Shown here: one piece after another, positions 1 to 6,756 of the stretch
Layout of the letters: each line of letters opens with the position of its first letter
Position numbering within the stretch: the first letter of the stretch is position 1
Assembly: GCA_938028645.1 (NCBI GenBank)
Contig: CALIMD010000046.1
Coordinates: forward strand, 1-11,253
DNA: 11,253 bases
Reading direction: 5' to 3'
Origin: an uncultured Alphaproteobacteria bacterium
Lineage (GTDB): Bacteria; Pseudomonadota; Alphaproteobacteria; Thalassobaculales; Thalassobaculaceae
Program-made: the position numbers and the translations under genes
Notes under the pieces: model-generated
The model's database searches: none
What the model saw: the letters and a program-made list of their open reading frames with translations, nothing else
What the model was told of the DNA's origin: nothing

Positions 1-1973
1 CCTATCCACCCTTTCTCAATTTCCTCCGAGAGTTGATCCAACCGCTGTGCTACATATTTAACGGCATCTGCAGCATGATCAAAACCTTTCGGTCCCATTA
101 CCCCAGCTATCGCACACTGCTCTGTTATTAACTGTGAACCCACTCGCCGCACTAGCACATTAATCATCGATCTTGCATCTCTTGCTTTTTCAACCGTCGA
201 TATTAAGTCTGCTGAGGCTAAAGCTGTTCCGTCGGCCAATACAAGTCTAGCGCCTTCACTACCGTTTTGCGTTAAATGATCTTCAAGTTCCTTATCATCT
301 TTTAGATATGTTTCAGACTGCCCTCTTTTGGCGCGATATAGCGGCGGCTGTGCTATATACAAATATCCTGCCTCTATCAGCTCTGGCATTTGCCTAAAAA
401 AGAAAGTTAAAAGTAAAGTCCTGATATGAGAGCCATCCACATCTGCGTCGGTCATAATTATAATTTTATGATAACGGATCTTGGACAAATCAAATTCATC
501 AGGACCTATACTTGTTCCAAGAGCTGCAATCATCGTTCCAATCTCTTGACTAGAGAGCATCTTATCAAATCTTGCACGCTCTACATTTAGAATTTTACCC
601 CTTAGGGGCAGTATTGCTTGCGTTCTGCGGATACGACCTTGTTTTGCTGACCCTCCAGCAGAATCACCCTCGACCAGAAAAAGTTCTGCAAGCGCTGGGT
701 CTCGCTCCTGGCAATCTGCTAGTTTTCCAGGTAGGCTTGATATATCTAAGACCCCTTTTCGACGTGTCAACTCACGCGCTTTTCGGGCGGCTTCTCGCGC
801 TGCTGCTGCCTCATAAGCCTTAGATACTATTCTTTTTGCATCCGCAGGGTGCTCTTCAAACCATTGTTGCAAACGATCCGACACTGCAGATTCTACTATG
901 GGTCGCACCTCGGACGAGACTAATTTATCCTTTGTTTGTGAAGAGAATTTCGGATCGGGGACCTTGACAGAAAGAACACAAGTAAGACCCTCTCTTGCAT
1001 CATCTCCTGTCAACTGAGCTTTCTCTTTTTTTGATATACCACTTTCTATCGCATAGGAATTAACTGTCCTCGTAAGCGCAGCTCTGAAGCCAGCTAGATG
1101 CGCGCCGCCATCCCGTTGCGGAATATTATTGGTGAAACAAAGCATTGTTTCGTGATAGCTATCCGTCCACTCCATGGCTAACTCAACAGTAATACCGTCT
1201 TTTTCTGACTCCAATACAACAGGTACATGTATACTTTGGTTCGAGCGATCCAGATATTCTATGAAAGCCGTTAAGCCACCTTCATACTCTAAATCTATGA
1301 TCTTAGGCTCTACCTCTCTATCGTCGCGCAACTGAATGTGGACGCCCGAGTTCAAGAATGCTAGCTCTCTTAATCGGTGCTCTAAGCGCGAAAATTCAAA
1401 CTTTACGTTGGTGAATGTTTCAGTTGATGGCTTAAATGTAATTTCCGTTCCTGTTTTCCCCACAGCGTCGCTAACAATTTGAAGGCTTGTTTCAGGCTCT
1501 CCATTTCTAAACCGCATAAAGTGCTCCTTCTCGTCACGCCACACGCGCAATTCCAAGGCTTCTGAAAGTGCATTTACGACAGAAACCCCAACTCCATGCA
1601 ATCCGCCCGAAATCTTGTATGAATTTTGATTAAATTTACCGCCTGCATGAAGTTGTGTCATTATAACTTCTGCAGCAGACACACCTTCCTCTTGGTGTAT
1701 ATCGACGGGCACGCCCCGTCCGTTGTCGCGAACTGTCGTTGACCCATCACCATTTAAAATAACCTCAACAAGGTCACAATGACCTGCCAAAGATTCATCA
1801 ATCGCATTATCTACGACTTCGTAAATCATATGATGCAAACCAGAGCCATCATCTGTGTCTCCAATATACATTCCGGGACGCTTACGAACAGCGTCCAAAC
1901 CTCTCAATACTTGGATAGAATCGGCATCATATTCGCTTTGACCTTCAGCTTTTGGGGTATTTTGATCAGACAT
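1..1973 (-). CDS. gyrB: DNA gyrase subunit B, C-terminus cut by window edge
   Basis: ATP-driven subunit of DNA gyrase (with GyrA), which introduces negative supercoils ahead of replication forks. An open frame of 657 codons runs from the ATG at 1973 off the left edge without a stop. The N-terminal GHKL ATPase shows the N-box (E52, N56), the DNGRG motif (D83-G87) and the glycine-rich lid near residues 122-129 (SGGLHGVG). The TOPRIM domain has EGDSA (E435-A439) and DADVDG (D509-G514), the Mg-binding acidic residues. After it comes the start of the long proteobacterial insert, with the reading stopping at about residue 657 of the usual 800 or so. GyrB rather than ParE is supported by this insert and by the position after recF. 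The start is set by AGGTGG (1981-1986), 7 bases upstream, which overlaps the recF stop codon; the 11-base gap suggests coupled translation in the dnaA-dnaN-recF-gyrB operon. Confidence 0.97.
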   Translation of the reverse strand, partial: MSDQNTPKAEGQSEYDADSIQVLRGLDAVRKRPGMYIGDTDDGSGLHHMIYEVVDNAIDESLAGHCDLVEVILNGDGSTTVRDNGRGVPVDIHQEEGVSAAEVIMTQLHAGGKFNQNSYKISGGLHGVGVSVVNALSEALELRVWRDEKEHFMRFRNGEPETSLQIVSDAVGKTGTEITFKPSTETFTNVKFEFSRLEHRLRELAFLNSGVHIQLRDDREVEPKIIDLEYEGGLTAFIEYLDRSNQSIHVPVVLESEKDGITVELAMEWTDSYHETMLCFTNNIPQRDGGAHLAGFRAALTRTVNSYAIESGISKKEKAQLTGDDAREGLTCVLSVKVPDPKFSSQTKDKLVSSEVRPIVESAVSDRLQQWFEEHPADAKRIVSKAYEAAAAREAARKARELTRRKGVLDISSLPGKLADCQERDPALAELFLVEGDSAGGSAKQGRIRRTQAILPLRGKILNVERARFDKMLSSQEIGTMIAALGTSIGPDEFDLSKIRYHKIIIMTDADVDGSHIRTLLLTFFFRQMPELIEAGYLYIAQPPLYRAKRGQSETYLKDDKELEDHLTQNGSEGARLVLADGTALASADLISTVEKARDARSMINVLVRRVGSQLITEQCAIAGVMGPKGFDHAADAVKYVAQRLDQLSEEIEKGWI

Positions 1974-1984
1974 AAGTAAACCAC

Positions 1985-3226
1985 CTAACTCGACATTGTA
2001 AACGTTTCGTTTTTGCGCACTTCACCATTGGATATTTCAAAAAACTGCGCGCGTGTTTTAAGTGATGTGAATAGCGATGCCTCCGTACCAGTCATCCAAA
2101 CTTGGCTGCCTAGGGATTCTAAAATATCAAAAAGCACATCCCGTCGTTGACTATCAAGATGTGCCGTCACTTCATCCAGTAACATAAGGGGAGAATGCCC
2201 AAATTCTATTTTCCTCAATCTCGCATGCGACAGTATTATTGCTATTAGCAATGCTTTTTGCTCTCCTGTAGAACATTGGCTTGCTGGAATATTTTTAATC
2301 GAATGTGACACAACTAAGTCGGTTTTATGTGGTCCAGAAATTGAAAGCGGTTCTCTATTTCTACTTTTTCTTGCCTCTATTAGCTCGCTTTTGTAGCGAT
2401 CTTCAACTTCGAGTGCGGCCGCGTTACTTAACCAACACTCTATATCCCCAACAAGTTTCAATATAGCGCCTGGGAACGGACCAAGACTGACGCTGGCTAT
2501 TGGACCTAGTCTATTCACCAACTCTCTCCGTGCCGCCACAATTGCCACCCCTGTTTCTGCTATTTTATTCTCTAATGCCAGATACCAGGCATCATCAGAG
2601 TTCCCGGACTTTATCAATCGACTACGCTCACGAATAGCATAAGCATAAGCGCTTACCCTACCTGCATGCTTAGGATCAAATGCAAAAACTAACCTATCAA
2701 GGAACCTGCGCCTTTGGCTCAAGCCGTCAAGAAACAAGCGATCCATTTGAGGAGTTATCCAAGACAATGCTAGGTAATCTAATAATGCCGAATGAGATTT
2801 AGCCTGCTGGCCATTTATTCGAACAATACGCTTATCACTTCCGGCTGCTGCTGCCTTTTCATCTCTTCCAGTTCCTATTACCAACTTTTCGTTTTCTAAT
2901 TCCAAATCTACGGACACCGCCCAGCATCTGAGTTTTGGGTCAGTTATTTCAGCTAATTGATCCTGATCCTTCAGTGAAACCATATCGATATTAGACAAGC
3001 GGGCTTTTCGAAGCCCTGTACCAGGAGAAAGAAATGATAAAGCCTCAATAAGATTAGTTTTACCGGCACCATTATGGCCAGTTAAAACAATAGGTTCCCG
3101 TGATAATTCCAATCTTAAGTTTTTATAATTTCTAAAGGCAGAAACACTTAATTTACGGACAGCAGGACCTTTGTTAGCAGATACCCCATATGGGCTCAAA
3201 TCCATTCGACTCAATCTAGCAGTCAT
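1985..3226 (-). CDS. recF: DNA replication and repair protein RecF
   Basis: SMC/ABC-like ATPase that works with RecO and RecR to load RecA at single-strand gaps and stalled forks. With the ATG at 3226 it has 413 residues, somewhat longer than the usual 360-390. Walker A is GHNGAGKT (about residues 50-57). The ABC signature STGEQ lies near 319-323, and Walker B LMLLDE (D351, E352) is followed by the D-loop-like AHLD. The family's N-terminal strand (LSVSAFRNYKNLRL) begins only at about residue 26, so the first 20-odd residues are an extension. The start is uncertain: a TTG lies just before the chosen ATG, another in-frame ATG lies at 3205, and none has a good ribosome binding site. It lies 49 bases after dnaN and 11 before gyrB, all on one strand, which suggests one transcript. 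Confidence 0.96.
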   Translation of the reverse strand: MTARLSRMDLSPYGVSANKGPAVRKLSVSAFRNYKNLRLELSREPIVLTGHNGAGKTNLIEALSFLSPGTGLRKARLSNIDMVSLKDQDQLAEITDPKLRCWAVSVDLELENEKLVIGTGRDEKAAAAGSDKRIVRINGQQAKSHSALLDYLALSWITPQMDRLFLDGLSQRRRFLDRLVFAFDPKHAGRVSAYAYAIRERSRLIKSGNSDDAWYLALENKIAETGVAIVAARRELVNRLGPIASVSLGPFPGAILKLVGDIECWLSNAAALEVEDRYKSELIEARKSRNREPLSISGPHKTDLVVSHSIKNIPASQCSTGEQKALLIAIILSHARLRKIEFGHSPLMLLDEVTAHLDSQRRDVLFDILESLGSQVWMTGTEASLFTSLKTRAQFFEISNGEVRKNETFTMSS

Positions 3227-3275
3227 CAATTTTTATGGCTCAATCAAATTGTTTAACGCTCTTCCTAATGAATAA

Positions 3276-4394
3276 TCAAACTCGCATTGGCATTAAAACA
3301 TAAAGGGAGGTATTGTCGTCTTGATCTCTAACTATGGTTGGTGAACCTGGGTCAGCGAGTGAGAATTCAATATTTTCCCCCTCTATTTGATTGGTTATAT
3401 CTAACAAGTAACGAGAATTAAAACCAATCTCCAAAGCCTCTGAGTCATATTGAACTTCAAGTTCTTCTCTAGCGGTTCCACTTTCTGGACTATTGGCGCT
3501 CAAAACCAGTGTTTTTGTCTTAAGCTGGAGCTTGACCGATCTGGATTTTTCAGTGGAAATCGTAGCTACTCTATCAACAACCTCAGCAAGTTCACGACAG
3601 TTGACATTCATTAATTTATCATTCCCGGTTGGGATAACCCGCTCGTAATCAGGGAACGTTCCATCTATCAATTTAGTCGTCAAAACTGTATCACCAATTT
3701 TGCAACATAATTTCGACTCTGACAATGAAATTGAGACATCAGATTCGTTATCTTCAATAAGTTTTCTAATTTCAACCACGGCCTTTCGAGGAACTATAAC
3801 GGAGGGCATTTGACCAGCGCCCTCAGGCAACGGCATCTCGACCCTTGCCAAGCGATGTCCATCTGTCGCAACGGCGCGCAGGACCGAGGCCCCATTTGAT
3901 TCCGCAGGGTGAATATAAATTCCGTTTAAATAGTATCTTGTTTCTTCACTCGAGATAGCAAATCGCGTCCGATCAATTAAAGCCCTTACATCAGCGGCGG
4001 GCATATTAAAACCGCACGATAATTCATTACCTGACATAGTAGGAAATTCATCTGCCGGAAGTACCGGAAGCGTGAAATTAGATCTCCCCGCCTCCACCGA
4101 TATAAATCTCCCTTCATTATCAGATTCTATTGAAATATCGCACCCATCCGGCAGTTTTCTTATAATATCATATAGGGTGTGTGCAGGGACGGTGACCGTA
4201 CCCTCTTGGAGCACGTTACAATCAACAGTCTCAATTATATCCATATCCATATCTGTAGCCGTCAGACTAAGACGGCCATTAGATCCGTTTAAGAGAACAT
4301 TTGATAAAATTGGAATTGTATTACGACGCTCAACAACGCTCTGAACATGACCAAGAGGTTTTAACAAAGAAGCACGATTAATTATTGATTTCAT
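3276..4394 (-). CDS. dnaN: DNA polymerase III beta subunit (sliding clamp)
   Basis: The homodimeric ring that tethers DNA polymerase III to DNA and docks repair polymerases, MutS and Hda-type regulators. The 372 residues match the family length. Diagnostic stretches are the N-terminus (residues 1-35, ending RNTIPILSNVLL), YLNGIY at 155-160, ATDGHRLA near 176-183 and the C-terminal YVLMPMRV. The C-terminal MPMR motif forms part of the pocket that binds clamp-binding peptides. The ATG at 4394 is preceded by only a weak AAGG two bases away, so initiation may be inefficient or rely on other signals. dnaA lies 139 bases upstream on the same strand; a weak hairpin with a T tract in that gap may reduce read-through. 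recF follows after 49 bases. Confidence 0.98.
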   Translation of the reverse strand: MKSIINRASLLKPLGHVQSVVERRNTIPILSNVLLNGSNGRLSLTATDMDMDIIETVDCNVLQEGTVTVPAHTLYDIIRKLPDGCDISIESDNEGRFISVEAGRSNFTLPVLPADEFPTMSGNELSCGFNMPAADVRALIDRTRFAISSEETRYYLNGIYIHPAESNGASVLRAVATDGHRLARVEMPLPEGAGQMPSVIVPRKAVVEIRKLIEDNESDVSISLSESKLCCKIGDTVLTTKLIDGTFPDYERVIPTGNDKLMNVNCRELAEVVDRVATISTEKSRSVKLQLKTKTLVLSANSPESGTAREELEVQYDSEALEIGFNSRYLLDITNQIEGENIEFSLADPGSPTIVRDQDDNTSLYVLMPMRV

Positions 4395-4408
4395 TACCTT
4401 ATAGCCAT
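4394..4408 (-). other. Four-codon leader ORF overlapping the dnaN start (speculative)
   Basis: An ATG at 4408 opens a reading frame of four codons (Met-Ala-Ile-Arg) whose stop overlaps the dnaN start codon as TAATG. dnaN itself has no well-spaced Shine-Dalgarno sequence, so ribosomes finishing this mini-frame could restart on dnaN. No strong ribosome binding site precedes the mini-frame either, and such a short frame can arise by chance. Confidence 0.15.
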
Positions 4409-4429
4409 CCAGTTAGGTTGTAACATCAC

Positions 4430-4453
4430 AAAAAAATGGCTTCCCAATGCCAT
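4430..4453 (-). terminator. Weak hairpin plus T tract between dnaA and dnaN (possible attenuator)
   Basis: On the minus strand, ATGGC (4449-4453) and GCCAT (4436-4440) form a five-pair stem around an eight-base loop, followed at once by seven T residues (4430-4436). The shape is that of an intrinsic terminator, but the stem is short and the loop large. It lies after the dnaA stop and 36 bases before the dnaN start, so it would act as a partial terminator letting dnaA and dnaN be expressed at different levels. I see no convincing separate dnaN promoter downstream of it. Confidence 0.4.
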
Positions 4454-4533
4454 CAAATCGGTTCAATACACAATACCATCCAACAGAATCAGACTATAAC
4501 ATAATAATAATAAAAAATGGGCGAATTATTTGA

Positions 4534-5928
4534 CTAAGTTTCCAGCATTCGACGCAAAAACTCTACATCATCTTGGAATTGCTTATCAATAATACAGAGT
4601 TCATCTATTTTTTTAACTGCATGCAACACCGTAGTGTGGTCACGTCCACCGAATCTTCTCCCAATGTCTGGAAGGGAATGCTGAGTTAATTGTTTAGCAA
4701 GAAACATTGCTATCTGTCGGGGTCTAGCAATTGATCTAGATCGACGAGCAGAATGCATATCACCAACCCTTATCTGGTAATGACTTGCTACCTGCCTTTG
4801 AATTTCTTCTATTGTGACTCGCCGCTCATAAGACCGCAGCAAATCATGCAATACTTCCTGGGTGGCTTCCAGTGTTATAGCCCTACCAACAAGTGTTGCA
4901 TGGGCAGCGATTCTATTCATAGCCCCCTCTAGTTCTCTGACATTAGAGGTGATCTTATGAGCCAGAAACTCTAGGACTTTTGTTGGAACAGCTACTCCAA
5001 GCTTTTCTACTTTAGATTGCAGAATCCCCAAACGAAGTTCATAAGTCGTGGGGTGAATATCTGCAACGAGCCCCCACCCAAGACGTGACCGCAGGCGTTC
5101 CTCGAGCCCCTCTAAATCTGTTGGGGATTTATCTGCCGATATTATAACTTGCCTATTTTGATCCACTAATGCGTTAAATGTATGAAAAAACTCTTCTTGA
5201 GTTGAATCTTTTCCTCCAATAAACTGGACATCGTCAATCATCAAAACATCAACTGATCTAAATTGATCTTTAAATGCCATAGTATCCTTGAATCGTAATG
5301 CACGAATAAATTGATACATAAATTTTTCCGCAGACAAATAAAGGACTCGCCTTGATGGGTCTCTTCGCCGGATATCCCAAGCGATGGAGTGCATTAAATG
5401 GGTTTTACCCAATCCAACTGCACCGTACAAAAAAAGTGGATTAAAAAGAACCTCGTCACTGCCTGATACTCGCTGGGCCGCTGCATAAGCCAATTCATTT
5501 GGCTTACCAACAACAAAATTATCGAATGTGAAACGGGAATCTAATGATCCCTCTAACGAATTCTCCTTTTTAACCTTTGTCCCTATCGTTTTCGGTTCCA
5601 TCGACAGAGAATTCGTCGTTACCTTTGAATTTCCCGCTTCGGCCTCTGTAACTGGCTCATCGGATGATCTAACCGTTATTAAACAATCATTTACTGTATC
5701 TGCACTTTCAGCAGCCCAAGCCGATGTTATACGATCCCCGTATTGAGCAACAATTCGATCCCTCATGAATAAGGTCGGCGCTGCTAGAGTTACTCTCTCA
5801 CCTGTAACATCTTCGAGAACTAACGATCTGATCCAACTGCGATATGTTGACTCGCCAAATTCTTGCCTTAAACGACCTCTTACTCGTGCCCAAATTCTAT
5901 CAGTTGAGATTAGGCGTTCATCAGACAT
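4534..5928 (-). CDS. dnaA: Chromosomal replication initiator protein DnaA
   Basis: AAA+ ATPase that binds the origin, melts it and recruits the DnaB helicase. It has 464 residues, a normal length. Domain I (about 1-85) is followed by a short variable linker (about 86-130). The AAA+ core has Walker A GAVGLGKT (169-176), Walker B VLMIDD (228-233) and the box VII region LRSRLGWGL with the likely arginine finger at R282. Domain IV ends with the DNA-binding signature FGGRDHTTVLHAVKKI (426-441). The ATG at 5928 has a good ribosome binding site, GGGAGG (5937-5942), eight bases upstream. It heads the cluster dnaA-dnaN-recF-gyrB, and a 475-base non-coding stretch separates it from rpsT. No promoter with good -35 and -10 boxes could be picked out upstream. 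Confidence 0.99.
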   Translation of the reverse strand: MSDERLISTDRIWARVRGRLRQEFGESTYRSWIRSLVLEDVTGERVTLAAPTLFMRDRIVAQYGDRITSAWAAESADTVNDCLITVRSSDEPVTEAEAGNSKVTTNSLSMEPKTIGTKVKKENSLEGSLDSRFTFDNFVVGKPNELAYAAAQRVSGSDEVLFNPLFLYGAVGLGKTHLMHSIAWDIRRRDPSRRVLYLSAEKFMYQFIRALRFKDTMAFKDQFRSVDVLMIDDVQFIGGKDSTQEEFFHTFNALVDQNRQVIISADKSPTDLEGLEERLRSRLGWGLVADIHPTTYELRLGILQSKVEKLGVAVPTKVLEFLAHKITSNVRELEGAMNRIAAHATLVGRAITLEATQEVLHDLLRSYERRVTIEEIQRQVASHYQIRVGDMHSARRSRSIARPRQIAMFLAKQLTQHSLPDIGRRFGGRDHTTVLHAVKKIDELCIIDKQFQDDVEFLRRMLET

Positions 5929-6108
5929 CTTGTACGCCTCCCATGGGCTTTGGCCAGTCTATGGCTTTATTAACATTTTTTCCCCATAAGCTAAGGAGAA
6001 AAGACTACGGTCTGCGGCTCATCCTACATTCATTAATCACATCAATATAACTGGAGGCCTTATTCTAGGCACTTATAGAAACCAGCCTTAATTGAATTAA
6101 AAAACAAG

Positions 6109-6123
6109 AGCATAAGTTATGCT
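6109..6123. repeat. Perfect 15-base palindrome with single central base
   Basis: AGCATAAGTTATGCT is a perfect inverted repeat of seven bases either side of a central G. It lies 181 bases upstream of the dnaA start codon. Each half reads outward as TTATGCT, which resembles the first part of a DnaA box (TTATNCA) but departs from it after six bases. A dimeric repressor or activator site for dnaA is an equally plausible reading. Confidence 0.5.
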
Positions 6124-6150
6124 AAAAATAGACATCGTGGCAACCATTGA

Positions 6151-6191
6151 TATCAAAAAAAAACTCATTACAACGATCTTTTTTTTTGATA
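6151..6191. repeat. 13-base inverted repeat of A9 and T9 tracts
   Basis: TATCAAAAAAAAA (6151-6163) and TTTTTTTTTGATA (6179-6191) are perfect inverted copies around a 15-base spacer. Long phased A and T tracts bend DNA and melt easily. The lack of any G-C rich stem argues against an intrinsic terminator. In the upstream region of dnaA it could be part of an unwinding element or a bent promoter-upstream element. Confidence 0.5.
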
Positions 6192-6280
6192 ATAATTCTT
6201 ATTTAGGAGAATCAATACTTTGGCGAGATATTTGAATAATTAGGACAAGCTATTACCGTTTCTTATTTTGATTTTATTAA

Positions 6281-6304
6281 TATTCTCCCGGTGAAATGAG
6301 AATA
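6281..6304. repeat. Seven-base inverted repeat TATTCTC / GAGAATA
   Basis: TATTCTC (6281-6287) and GAGAATA (6298-6304) are perfect inverted copies with a ten-base spacer, giving arm centres 17 bases apart. It sits between the rpsT terminator and the AT-rich core. It could be an operator; there is no adjoining T tract to make it a terminator on either strand. Confidence 0.35.
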
Positions 6305-6343
6305 CAGCCATCACAAAAACGTCTGGCTTCCAAAACTTTTTAA

Positions 6344-6375
6344 ATAAAAAAGCCGTGCACAAAAAAACACGGCTT
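6344..6375 (-). terminator. Intrinsic terminator of rpsT
   Basis: On the minus strand AAGCCGTG (6368-6375) pairs with CACGGCTT (6350-6357) to form an eight-pair stem with a ten-base T-rich loop, followed by a run of six T residues and then ATTT. It lies 28 bases after the rpsT stop codon, so it ends the rpsT transcript before the region upstream of dnaA. dnaA therefore needs its own promoter within 5929-6343. Confidence 0.9.
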
Positions 6376-6403
6376 GTTCCAGTTGTTTCTATGGTCTTAT
6401 AGG

Positions 6404-6670
6404 TTAGGCCGAAAGGGCTTTAATCCCTTTCGATAGACGAGATAACTTGCGTGCAACAGTATTTTTCAGAAGCACTCCACGGGTCACCCCACGATGAAGT
6501 TCTGGCTGTGCGAGTTTAAAAGCCTCGGCTGCAAGCTCCTTGTTGCCCGCGGCTATCGCATTTTCGACTTTTTTTACAAAAGTTCGTATCCTCGATATTC
6601 GCGCGTGATTAATTACACGACGTTTTTCGTTTCGCACTATTCGTTTCTTAGCCGATTTATGTTGAGCCAT
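6404..6670 (-). CDS. rpsT: Small ribosomal subunit protein bS20
   Basis: Primary binding protein of the 30S subunit that contacts the 5' domain and helix 44 of 16S rRNA. The 88-residue length is standard. The N-terminus MAQHKSAKKRI, the basic first 35 residues and the C-terminal stretch KNTVARKLSRLSKGIKAL identify the family. The start is the ATG at 6670, preceded by GGTGGAG (6678-6684) seven bases upstream; a TTG two codons earlier is not needed. The gene has its own promoter at 6709-6737 and terminator at 6344-6375, so it is expressed as a single-gene unit, perhaps with read-through from the hydratase gene. I recall rpsT next to dnaA in other alphaproteobacteria. Confidence 0.98.
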   Translation of the reverse strand: MAQHKSAKKRIVRNEKRRVINHARISRIRTFVKKVENAIAAGNKELAAEAFKLAQPELHRGVTRGVLLKNTVARKLSRLSKGIKALSA

Positions 6671-6708
6671 AAACAAACTCCACCATTTCTCTTATTTATT
6701 GGAAATGG

Positions 6709-6737
6709 GTTATAGACAGACCTGACGCTTTCGTCAA
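6709..6737 (-). promoter_or_regulatory. Sigma-70-type promoter of rpsT
   Basis: On the minus strand a -35 box TTGACG (6732-6737) and a -10 box TATAAC (6709-6714) are separated by 17 bases. The boxes match consensus at five of six positions each, with ideal spacing. The start of transcription would fall near 6702, about 30 bases before the rpsT ATG. The -35 lies within a perfect short inverted repeat, TGACG-CTTT-CGTCA on the plus strand (6723-6736). Confidence 0.75.
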
Positions 6738-6756
6738 TGTCATTGATATCTAAATT

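Larger units (their letters stand above)
5929..6403. other. Non-coding region upstream of dnaA; candidate origin or dnaA control region
   Basis: This 475-base stretch between dnaA and rpsT holds no credible gene. Reading left to right it contains the dnaA ribosome binding site and leader, a markedly AT-rich central part (about 6080-6280) with a 15-base palindrome and a 13-base A/T-tract inverted repeat, another inverted repeat at 6281-6304, and the rpsT terminator. AT-rich DNA with symmetric elements next to dnaA is what an unwinding region can look like. However, no match to the DnaA box TTATCCACA with fewer than two mismatches was found. Near matches to the looser TTWTNCACA are TTTTCCCCA (5978-5986) and TTAATCACA (6033-6041), each with one mismatch. 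The origin of some alphaproteobacteria lies away from dnaA, so this stays a candidate. Confidence 0.35.

Noticed and set aside
1..1973. gyrB as a truncated or broken gene
   Set aside because: The frame is clean to the window edge, so the missing end reflects where the window was cut.
3224..3229. TTG-ATG tandem start for recF
   Set aside because: The ATG is the more likely start; the TTG adds only one residue and no ribosome binding site favours it.
6088..6100. TTAA-N5-TTAA, resembling a CtrA site near dnaA
   Set aside because: The known CtrA spacing is seven bases, and this sequence is simply AT-rich.
6209..6213. A GANTC (CcrM-type) site upstream of dnaA, with another at 4486-4490 upstream of dnaN
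   Set aside because: Single five-base sites are expected by chance in stretches of this size, and no methyltransferase gene is in the window.
6119..6235. A 38-codon plus-strand frame in the dnaA upstream region
   Set aside because: Its lysine and phenylalanine runs come only from the A9 and T9 tracts, the purine-rich AAGAG upstream is a poor ribosome binding site, and no family is recognisable.
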